Shown here piece after piece: positions 1 through 5,199 of a DNA stretch of 10,567 nucleotides. Position numbers and translations under genes: made by a program. Source of the DNA: an uncultured Collinsella sp. (GTDB lineage: Bacteria > Actinomycetota > Coriobacteriia > Coriobacteriales > Coriobacteriaceae); the NCBI GenBank assembly GCA_902489955.1, contig CABUBY010000060.1:1-10567 (forward strand), in the 5' to 3' direction. Position 1 is the first letter of the stretch, and each line of letters opens with the position of its first letter. The notes below the pieces were generated by a model. It was given only the letters and a program-made list of their open reading frames with translations, did not search any database and was not told the origin of the DNA.

Positions 1-756
1 CGAAAGGCCGATCAGCCTGTGCCTTCCGATCCTATTGCTGTCGAATGTGAGGTCAAACCCGTCGATAGACGAGCCTCCGTGATAATAGGCTGACGAAACA
101 GAGCAGCCGTCGTCCGAATTCTCCCAGCCCTGCCGCAGTATGGGGGAAACGGAGCGAACGCCGTCGGCATCGGAGACGGTCCAAGAGATGTGGAGGTCGG
201 CACCGGTTGCGACCTCCCTGCTCGAGAGCGACACGGAGGACACGGTCGGCGGGTTTTGGTCCTCGGGTCCCTCGGTCACCTCATACTCGAGGGGGTCGGT
301 GGTGAAGGTCGGACAGTCGAGCCCCTTCTCCTCGGCATACGTCGTGTCGTAGACATCGGTAACCCATCCAAGACTATCGGTCACGCCGAGGCCGATGATC
401 CGGTACCTGCAGGGCCGGTCGCTCGGGGAGGTGGAGATATCGAAGCCCGCTGTCGTGTTGCCGGTCGACGAGAAGGCGAGACGGGAACTGATTCCATGGT
501 CTCCGGTATCGTTTTCGACAAGGACTTCGACTATGGGCGTGACGGACCGTACCCCGTCAGGGTCATCGACGCTATAGCCGACATGCAGCGTGGAGCCGGC
601 CGTGACTGTCGTCGCGGATATCGTCACGTTGGAGATGCTGGGCGGGTTCGGGTCCGACGCGGCTAGGGCGGTTGAGGGCAAAGCAAGCGCTACGGTGGCG
701 GACAGCGAGGCGAGCAGGCTAAGCGCGAAGCGCCTGGAGAATTTCAAGGAGGTCAT
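1..756 (-). CDS. Secreted protein with tandem Ig-like repeats, N-terminal part (runs off left edge)
   Basis: The reading frame is open from the ATG at 756 to base 1 (252 codons, no stop), so the C-terminus lies outside the window. Residues 1-33 form a classical Sec signal peptide: basic start (KFSRR), hydrophobic core (FALSLLASLSATVALAL) and a cleavage site near STALAA-SD. Two related beta-rich units follow. The first starts at about residue 37 (NPPSISNVTIS) and the second at about 168 (NPPTVSSVSLS), a period of about 131 residues. Each carries the shared motif D-x-DGVRSV (66-72 and 197-203) and a later (I/L)IGL segment. This looks like bacterial Ig-like or fibronectin-like surface repeats; the acidic DxDG motif could bind calcium, but that is a guess. 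No ideal Shine-Dalgarno precedes the ATG; it is chosen because the signal peptide starts there. An anchor (LPxTG or other) cannot be seen. The ligand is unknown. Confidence 0.85.
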   Translation of the reverse strand, partial: MTSLKFSRRFALSLLASLSATVALALPSTALAASDPNPPSISNVTISATTVTAGSTLHVGYSVDDPDGVRSVTPIVEVLVENDTGDHGISSRLAFSSTGNTTAGFDISTSPSDRPCRYRIIGLGVTDSLGWVTDVYDTTYAEEKGLDCPTFTTDPLEYEVTEGPEDQNPPTVSSVSLSSREVATGADLHISWTVSDADGVRSVSPILRQGWENSDDGCSVSSAYYHGGSSIDGFDLTFDSNRIGRHRLIGLS

Positions 757-852
757 TGGTGGTGCCGATCTTCCATAATTGTTGCAGCGATACCAGTATA
801 TCTTTGGCCCATGCTAGCCAGATGTTCTTTCCGCGAACGGCTCGTTAGTTTA

Positions 853-877
853 GAGACGGCATATGGACGCCTGTCTC
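853..877. repeat. Bulged hairpin in the leader region
   Basis: GAGAC-GGC (853-860) pairs with GCC-T-GTCTC (869-877), leaving one bulged base and an 8-nt loop. There is no T-run after it on either strand, so it is not a typical intrinsic terminator. It could be a leader structure of the downstream minus-strand gene. Confidence 0.3.
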
Positions 878-899
878 GTCCACGTTTCTCGTAAGGGCG

Positions 900-905
900 A
901 TTATA
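900..905 (-). promoter_or_regulatory. Candidate -10 box (TATAAT) for the secreted repeat protein
   Basis: The minus strand reads TATAAT, a perfect sigma-70-type -10 hexamer, about 145 bp upstream of the ATG at 756. No good -35 hexamer is seen at 16-18 bp spacing. If used, it gives a leader of roughly 135 nt that includes the hairpin at 853-877. Support is from the hexamer only. Confidence 0.3.
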
Positions 906-1063
906 AGGACATGAAGAGACTTTCTCGGAACAATCAATTGGGGATATCAAAGAAATGCTGGACGCCTCCTGATCGCTCAATGCCTTTGAGGTGAAATGCG
1001 GCGCATCGGCTACGTTGTTGAGATCATTTATCGAGCGATACGTCATTCCAGCTGAGGCCACCG

Positions 1064-1504
1064 TCATGAGGCTTCTGTTCCTACACCCCCCGCAATCCCG
1101 CGCGCGGCACCCAACAGCTCGTACTCCCTCTCGCTCCACTGGCACAGCTCGGCAGTCTCGACGGCGTCGCGACACAGGTCCAGAAACACCTCAGCTCCCT
1201 CGCAGAAGCACTCGCGGGCAAAGTCACCCGAACCGCTTGCGACGCACGTGCCGTCGGCAAACAGCTTCCAGCTAGACAGCTCGCGCGAGTCGTCTCCAAG
1301 CAGCTTGATCTGCAGTACGTGCGGGTCGCCGGCGGTGTAGAGCTCTTTCTCGAGCGCCTGCACGGTAAAGCGCATCTGGTGGGGGAGACTGCTCTTGACC
1401 ATGGCCGAGGCATAGCCGTTCGGCTTGTCCAGAAGATGCATTCGTTTTGGCTTGGCTGCCAGGTTGTGGAAGTTGCGCTCACTGCGCACGGAGAAATTGT
1501 CCAT
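1064..1504 (-). CDS. Hypothetical protein, 146 aa
   Basis: I do not recognise a family. The ATG at 1504 is chosen because AAAGGAGT sits just upstream at normal spacing. Longer in-frame extensions up to 1702 would run through that Shine-Dalgarno and through two hairpins, so they are rejected. The protein is soluble-looking, with no signal peptide or membrane segment. Its N-terminus is basic (residues 1-37), the middle (about 42-85) alternates hydrophobic and polar residues as in beta strands (MRFTVQAL, HVLQIKLLGDD, SWKLFADG), and the C-terminal half is probably helical (CEGAEVFLDLCRDAVETAEL, then WSEREYELLGAARG). It has five cysteines (87, 99, 101, 111, 121), including one C-F-C, but no clear metal-site spacing. 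It stands alone, in the same direction as its neighbours but with over 300 bp on either side. Its function is unknown. Confidence 0.65.
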   Translation of the reverse strand: MDNFSVRSERNFHNLAAKPKRMHLLDKPNGYASAMVKSSLPHQMRFTVQALEKELYTAGDPHVLQIKLLGDDSRELSSWKLFADGTCVASGSGDFARECFCEGAEVFLDLCRDAVETAELCQWSEREYELLGAARGIAGGVGTEAS

Positions 1505-1596
1505 ACGGACTCCTTTCATCGATATTGGCAGGGCCACCGTGCCTCTTGGCCGGTTGGCGTCGGGATCGTGGAGCCAACTCTCTACCCCGACTCTGG

Positions 1597-1625
1597 ATAA
1601 AACGCGCCCGCTCCTTGCGGGCACG
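1597..1625 (-). terminator. Candidate intrinsic terminator or attenuator
   Basis: On the minus strand CGTGCCCGC pairs with GCGGGCGCG around the loop AAGGA: a 9-bp stem with one T-G wobble, followed directly by TTTTAT. It has terminator form but lies about 95 bp upstream of the ATG of the 146-aa gene. It may end transcription arriving from the 1870-2856 gene, or act as an attenuator if the promoter is upstream of it. Confidence 0.5.
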
Positions 1626-1660
1626 ATGGAGTCTATCAACGTGTACGGACAGAAATCAAG

Positions 1661-1690
1661 CGCCATCCGCGAAATGACGCGCGGATGGCG
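1661..1690. repeat. Perfect 11-bp inverted repeat (hairpin)
   Basis: CGCCATCCGCG (1661-1671) and CGCGGATGGCG (1680-1690) are perfect reverse complements around an 8-nt loop. Neither strand has a strong T-run directly after the stem (TTGGTTT on the plus strand, CTTGATTT on the minus strand). It could be a weak bidirectional terminator or a protein-binding palindrome. Confidence 0.55.
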
Positions 1691-1722
1691 TTGGTTTCCC
1701 AAGTGATTATTCGGCTTCCATC

Positions 1723-1800
1723 CGGAAAAGTGTCGAAATCAGCCGTGTAAAAGTACGGAAAAGTGTCGAGATAGGCACCTTAAAACTTCGGAAAAGTGTG
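1723..1800. repeat. Three direct repeats, 33-bp period
   Basis: CGGAAAAGTGT occurs at 1723, 1756 and 1789, spaced exactly 33 bp each time. The first two copies share CGGAAAAGTGTCGA, and the sequences between the cores are also partly alike (GTGTAAAAGTA versus CCTTAAAACTT). On the minus strand the core reads ACACTTTTCCG. IS21-family ends often carry several internally repeated transposase-binding sites of this general look, so this may be an orphan end of such an element. No transposase is present. Confidence 0.7.
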
Positions 1801-1807
1801 GCTGGAT

Positions 1808-1836
1808 GACAAAACAGCACTTAGAAGTCGGTGCTG
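1808..1836 (-). terminator. Possible intrinsic terminator after the membrane-protein gene
   Basis: On the minus strand CAGCAC pairs with GTGCTG across a 10-nt loop, followed by TTTTGTC. It lies 34-62 bp past the stop of the 1870-2856 gene, the right place for its terminator. The stem is only 6 bp, so the call is tentative. Confidence 0.4.
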
Positions 1837-1869
1837 GATGCGGGATCCTGTGGTCGCCTTCAGCCCTCG

Positions 1870-2856
1870 CTACTCGTCGTCCTCGTCGTTGGGGTCGCCC
1901 TTGAGGGTGTTGATGTCCAGGTACTGGTTGTCGTCCTCTTTTTGCTGGGTCTCCGACTCCGCTTGGGTGGGGCCGCGGAACAGCTGGAACCCCTCAAACG
2001 CAATGACACCGAGCAGGGCAATGATAATGGCGATAAAGGCAACCTTGACTGCCTGCGGAAATTCCGAGAAACGCAGTGCCTTTTCCTCGGCGTAATAATC
2101 GGCGAAGCGCTCTTCGCCCGTGCTTTTGGTATACGCCGGTGCGGACGCGGCCTCCGGGTCATATTCCGGTGCAGGCGTGGCAGCGTACGGATCGTTGAGA
2201 TAATCGCTCGATGCGGTGCCATAATCCTCGGTCTCGATGCGACTGGTGCCAGCATAGTCATCGGAATAATCGGAATATGCCGCACCGCCCTCATAGTCCG
2301 CGGCGCTCGTGTTGGCGGCAAAAAGCGGGTTAACTGGAACGTCGAGCGCCGGCATGCCGGTGGAGGTCTCATCCAGATCGGCTGCAGTCCAGGAATCGTA
2401 GGCAACCTGATGGGCGACGGGCTCATCGAGCCTTGCAACCGGAGGCTTGCGTGCCGCAGGAACAGGCAACTGCTGGGCGCTGTACATAACGGTGCTGTCG
2501 GCCGATTTGCCCTTCGTCGCTGCAGCGAGAAATGCCGCCGTCTCGGACGGGTCGCTTGCGGGGCGGGGAGCGGGTGTGGGCGCCGAAGTGGGTGCGGGCG
2601 TAGGCGCGGGCGTCGAAACAGGCGACTGCGCAGGAGTCGGCGCAGGTGCGGACTTAGGCGCAAGTGCGGGATTGGGGCTTGACGGGCGAGCCCCGCCGCT
2701 CATGAGTTCGTCGGCGGTCCACGGGCGATCATCCATCACGTCGTCAAGGCTCAGCGAAAACAGGTCGTCTTCACCCTCATCGAACATGCGGTGCACATGT
2801 CCACCAATTGCCGGAATCAATCCGCGACCGGTGCATGATGCCTTGCTCAACGCCAT
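1870..2856 (-). CDS. Pro/Ala-rich single-pass membrane protein of unknown function, 328 aa
   Basis: I do not recognise a named family. The ATG at 2856 is preferred because GAAAGGATGG precedes it and a TATAAT lies just upstream; the longer in-frame start near 2952 would read through both. Residues 1-55 are acidic with hydrophobic patches (DDLFSLSLDD, DDRPWTADELM). Residues 58-101 are a Pro/Ala/Thr-rich linker of repeated PAPT-like units. Residues 105-265 are acidic, rich in Tyr, Ser and Asp, and likely disordered. One membrane helix lies at about 269-293 (VKVAFIAIIIALLGVIAFEGF), followed by a short acidic tail ending DPNDEDDE. Basic residues before the helix (K, R, K) suggest a cytoplasmic N-terminus and an outside C-terminus, but there is no signal peptide. 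The build resembles disordered envelope or division-associated proteins of actinobacteria; that is only an analogy. Confidence 0.7.
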   Translation of the reverse strand: MALSKASCTGRGLIPAIGGHVHRMFDEGEDDLFSLSLDDVMDDRPWTADELMSGGARPSSPNPALAPKSAPAPTPAQSPVSTPAPTPAPTSAPTPAPRPASDPSETAAFLAAATKGKSADSTVMYSAQQLPVPAARKPPVARLDEPVAHQVAYDSWTAADLDETSTGMPALDVPVNPLFAANTSAADYEGGAAYSDYSDDYAGTSRIETEDYGTASSDYLNDPYAATPAPEYDPEAASAPAYTKSTGEERFADYYAEEKALRFSEFPQAVKVAFIAIIIALLGVIAFEGFQLFRGPTQAESETQQKEDDNQYLDINTLKGDPNDEDDE

Positions 2857-2890
2857 TCTGTTCCATCCTTTCGAAATACTAATGACATCG

Positions 2891-2896
2891 ATTATA
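2891..2896 (-). promoter_or_regulatory. Candidate -10 box (TATAAT) for the membrane-protein gene
   Basis: The minus strand reads CCATATAATCG, a perfect TATAAT about 35 bp upstream of the ATG at 2856, which would leave a leader of roughly 28 nt with the Shine-Dalgarno in it. The -35 region is weak. The location between two co-directional genes suggests the membrane-protein gene has its own promoter rather than depending on the regulator's transcript. Confidence 0.5.
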
Positions 2897-2979
2897 TGGA
2901 ACTTCCCAAGCGGCTCGGTCTTGGATTCGTGCTTTCCAGAACTCGCGCCCAAAAGGGGAGGGGCAATCCAGGCGAGCGC

Positions 2980-3633
2980 CTACTCGTCGCCGGCCGCCGC
3001 CTTGGCCTCATTGAGGTAGCTATAAAAACTGTACTTGGAGATGCCAAAGAACTCGCAGGCGCGCTCGCTCGACTTGGAAATGAGGAAGGCGCCGCGACGG
3101 TCGAGGTAGCCAATGGCACGAATACGCTCGTCTTTGGTCATGAGTGCCGCGGGCTTGCCCACAAACTGCTCGCACTCGTGCAGCAGGTCCTCGAGCAGGT
3201 CGCCGATGTTCTTGGTAATGGGCTCGGGCTCGGTATAGCCCGTGCCGCCGGTGCCGGTAAAGGCGTCGAGCGAACGCTCAAAAGCCTTCATGAGCGTAAT
3301 GTCAAAGTTAATGCCCAAAATGCCGACGGGCTTGCCCTCGTCGTTGCGGATAAAGATGGTAGAGGACTTGAGCAGCTTGCCATCGGTGGTTTTGGTGAGG
3401 TATGGCTCGCGGTCGTGCACGTCGGTGGTGCCCTCGTGCATGGACTCAAACACAATATGGCTGGGGCCGTCACCCAGTTTGCGCCCGCTGACGTGGCCGT
3501 TTTCGATCACTACGATGGAGTGGTCCACGTCCTCGGTCTCCAGATCGTGGACGACGACTTCGCAGTTGGGGCCAAATTGGAGCGCTAGGCCGTGTGCTAG
3601 GCGCTTGTAAAACTCAATCTGTGCGGGGGTCAT
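2980..3633 (-). CDS. YheO/DauR-family PAS-HTH transcriptional regulator
   Basis: This 217-aa protein has the standard two-domain build of the family. Residues about 5-116 match the YheO-like PAS sensor (GPNCEVVVHDLE at 21-32, SIVVIENGHVSGRKLGDGP at 39-57, then TTDGKLLKSSTIFIRND and PVGILGINFD). A variable linker is at about 117-140. Residues about 163-210 match the DauR-type HTH (LMTKDERIRAIGYLDRRGAF, then the recognition helix region FFGISKYSFYSYL). The ATG at 3633 is chosen because AGGAAGG lies 5 bp upstream; 25 further in-frame residues are possible but unlikely. Family members sense small molecules and control divergent catabolic genes (DauR controls D-arginine use in Pseudomonas). Here it is divergent from dpaL, with two palindromes between them, so it most likely controls the dpaL-ygeY-ygeW block. 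The ligand is unknown, possibly a purine breakdown intermediate. Confidence 0.88.
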   Translation of the reverse strand: MTPAQIEFYKRLAHGLALQFGPNCEVVVHDLETEDVDHSIVVIENGHVSGRKLGDGPSHIVFESMHEGTTDVHDREPYLTKTTDGKLLKSSTIFIRNDEGKPVGILGINFDITLMKAFERSLDAFTGTGGTGYTEPEPITKNIGDLLEDLLHECEQFVGKPAALMTKDERIRAIGYLDRRGAFLISKSSERACEFFGISKYSFYSYLNEAKAAAGDE

Positions 3634-3752
3634 GGGTGCCTTCCTAAAAATTAGTTTGGGCACACTTTGCCATAAACCACACTTGACCGCAAACAAATCC
3701 ATCAACAAGGCAATTCATGACCGTTCGTCGGCGAAAAGGTACCGATTACGGC

Positions 3753-3767
3753 AACAAACAATTTGTT
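3753..3767. promoter_or_regulatory. Candidate operator, palindrome copy 1
   Basis: AACAAA-CAA-TTTGTT is a perfect dyad with 6-bp arms and a 3-bp centre, inside the divergent regulator/dpaL gap. Copy 2 has identical arms. The extended match (AACAAAC..TTTGTT.GG) agrees at 15 of 18 positions. A half-site AACAAA also occurs at 3692-3697, closer to the regulator gene. It is likely bound by the adjacent PAS-HTH regulator. Confidence 0.65.
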
Positions 3768-3803
3768 AGGTTTGCCAATCAAAAAGTGTGATAGAACAGT
3801 GCT

Positions 3804-3818
3804 AACAAACTTTTTGTT
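3804..3818. promoter_or_regulatory. Candidate operator, palindrome copy 2
   Basis: AACAAA-CTT-TTTGTT has the same arms as copy 1, centred 51 bp away, close to five helical turns, so bound proteins would face about the same side of the DNA. It lies 93 bp upstream of the dpaL ATG and overlaps a weak -35-like TTGTTT (3814-3819). No convincing -10 was found for dpaL, which could fit an activator-dependent promoter. Confidence 0.65.
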
Positions 3819-3910
3819 TGGCATCCACATAAAAGTTCAGTCGCATGAATGGGAATGGGCTGAAACGCGTATGCGGGGGCCGGCAAGAGAGGACTTAAGG
3901 AGTTCACCGT

Positions 3911-5125
3911 ATGGCCGATAAGATCCAGTGGGCGGGCAACACGATGCCCAAGAGCGATGACAAGCACTTGGGAATCATGAGCCTCGACCACGTGAAGAAG
4001 GCCCGTGCCTTCCACCAGTCGTTCCCCCAGTACACCGTCACTCCGCTTGCCCGCCTGGACGGCCAGGCCGCGCGCCTGGGCCTGTCCAACCTGTGCGTTA
4101 AGGACGAGAGCTATCGCTTTGGCCTCAACGCCTTTAAGGTCCTGGGCGGCTCGTTTGCCATGGCCAACTACATTGCCGACGAGACCGGCAAGGACGTTGC
4201 CGAGTGCACCTTCGATTACCTGACCTCCGATCAGCTTGCCAAGGACTTTGGCCAGGCCACCTTCTTTACCGCCACCGACGGCAACCATGGCCGCGGCGTG
4301 GCATGGGCTGCCAACAAGCTCGGCCAGAAGGCCGTCGTGCACATGCCCAAGGGTTCCACTAAGCCCCGCTTCGATAACATCGCCGCCGAGGGCGCAACGG
4401 TGACCATCGAAGAGGTCAACTACGACGAGTGCGTGCGCATGGCCGCCGCCGAGGCCGACGCCTGCGAGCGCGGCGTCATCGTTCAGGACACCGCCTGGGA
4501 GGGCTACGAGAAGATCCCGTCTTGGATCATGGAGGGCTACGGCACCATGGCTTCCGAGGCTGCCGAGCAGCTGCGCGAGATGGCCATCAACCGCCCGACC
4601 CACGTGTTTGTCCAGGCTGGCGTGGGTTCGCTCGCCGGCGCCGTGGTGGGCTACTTCACCAACCTGTATCCCGATAACCCGCCCACCTTCGTCGTGGTTG
4701 AGTGCGCGCCTGCCGCCTGCCTGTACAAGGGCGCTGCCGCTGGCGACGGCGATCCGCGCATCGTGGACGGTGACATGCCCTCCATCATGGCCGGTCTGTG
4801 CTGCGGCGAGCCCAACATCCTGGGCTGGGATATCCTGCGCAACCATGCCACCGCCTTCGTGTCCTGCCCCGACTGGGTCACCGCTCGCGGCATGCGCACC
4901 CTGGGCGCTCCCGAGAAGGGCGACCCGCGCGTCATCTCCGGCGAGTCCGGCGCTGTGACCACCGGCCTGGTCGAGACCCTCATGCTCGATCCCGAGTACG
5001 CCGAGCTCAAGGAGCTCATCGGCCTGGACAAGACGAGCTCCGTGCTCTGCTTCTCCACCGAGGGCGATACGGATCCCGACCAGTATCGCCGCATTGTTTG
5101 GGAAGGCGAATATCCCACTTGCTAA
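3911..5125 (+). CDS. dpaL: Diaminopropionate ammonia-lyase
   Basis: This 404-aa fold-type II PLP enzyme (YgeX in E. coli) converts 2,3-diaminopropionate to pyruvate and two ammonia. The family signature RFGLNAFKVLGG is at 69-80, with K76 the PLP Schiff-base lysine. The loop TDGNHGRG (122-129) binds the cofactor phosphate, and its D123 corresponds to E. coli Asp120. QDTAWEGY (192-199) carries D193, matching E. coli Asp189; these two aspartates act on the D- and L-substrates. Length equals the family norm and no key residue is missing. AAGGAG lies 8 bp before the ATG. It is first in the dpaL-ygeY-ygeW run and divergent from the PAS-HTH regulator. Codons are strongly biased (Lys almost all AAG, Ala/Gly ending in C), suggesting high expression. 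In gut bacteria this gene is part of the cluster reported for anaerobic uric acid/purine use, where it would yield the final pyruvate. Confidence 0.96.
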   Translation: MADKIQWAGNTMPKSDDKHLGIMSLDHVKKARAFHQSFPQYTVTPLARLDGQAARLGLSNLCVKDESYRFGLNAFKVLGGSFAMANYIADETGKDVAECTFDYLTSDQLAKDFGQATFFTATDGNHGRGVAWAANKLGQKAVVHMPKGSTKPRFDNIAAEGATVTIEEVNYDECVRMAAAEADACERGVIVQDTAWEGYEKIPSWIMEGYGTMASEAAEQLREMAINRPTHVFVQAGVGSLAGAVVGYFTNLYPDNPPTFVVVECAPAACLYKGAAAGDGDPRIVDGDMPSIMAGLCCGEPNILGWDILRNHATAFVSCPDWVTARGMRTLGAPEKGDPRVISGESGAVTTGLVETLMLDPEYAELKELIGLDKTSSVLCFSTEGDTDPDQYRRIVWEGEYPTC

Positions 5126-5132
5126 TCGTTGG

Positions 5133-5159
5133 GGCGGAGTAAATAGGTATCGCTCCGCC
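5133..5159 (+). repeat. Intercistronic hairpin between dpaL and ygeY
   Basis: GGCGGAG (5133-5139) pairs with CTCCGCC (5153-5159) around a 13-nt loop, starting 8 bp after the dpaL stop. No T-run follows, so it is not a standard terminator. It may stabilise the dpaL message end or mark a processing point. Confidence 0.5.
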
Positions 5160-5199
5160 ACCTCACAGGTAGATTCCTTCGTTTGAAAGGTTATGAACA

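Larger units (their letters stand above)
757..1063. other. Intergenic region without a convincing gene
   Basis: This 307-bp stretch lies between two minus-strand genes. It has lower GC than its surroundings and no ORF with recognisable content. A minus-strand frame stays open across it and its stop overlaps the start of the signal-peptide gene (TGA at 753-755 inside ATGA), but its composition and its overlap with the next gene make it unconvincing. The region holds a perfect TATAAT on the minus strand (900-905) and a small bulged hairpin (853-877), so it is most likely the promoter and leader of the secreted protein. Confidence 0.5.
1505..1869. other. Intergenic region with hairpins and direct repeats
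   Basis: This 365-bp gap between two minus-strand genes holds no convincing gene. From right to left along the minus strand it contains a possible terminator for the upstream gene (1808-1836), three copies of a 33-bp direct repeat (1723-1800), an 11-bp perfect hairpin (1661-1690), a GC-rich hairpin followed by a T-run (1597-1625), and the Shine-Dalgarno of the 146-aa gene. A weak minus-strand promoter-like pair (TTGATT, 18 bp, TAGACT) lies between the two hairpins at about 1627-1656. Each element is listed separately where it can be supported. Confidence 0.6.

Noticed and set aside
753..1175. 140-codon minus-strand frame overlapping both neighbours, with its stop overlapping the secreted protein's start
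   Set aside because: It overlaps the better-supported 146-aa gene, has an Arg-rich out-of-frame start, no Shine-Dalgarno and no recognisable content. The ATGA overlap is probably chance.
1831..2682. 283-codon plus-strand frame opposite the membrane-protein gene
   Set aside because: Its Arg/Gly/Cys-rich tail is the reverse of the Pro/Ala-rich linker. The minus-strand frame has a Shine-Dalgarno, an upstream TATAAT and a membrane helix.
2582..2683. Short GC-rich repeats resembling a tandem array
   Set aside because: They encode the PAPT-type linker of the membrane protein. The units are degenerate and have no spacer structure, so this is not CRISPR or a non-coding satellite.
2896..3588. 230-codon plus-strand frame opposite the regulator
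   Set aside because: It is the antisense shadow of a gene whose YheO-PAS and HTH motifs are clear.
3783..3800. CRP-like TGTGATAGAACAGTGCTA upstream of dpaL
   Set aside because: Only one half matches the CRP consensus, and CRP-type control is not expected with confidence in this lineage.
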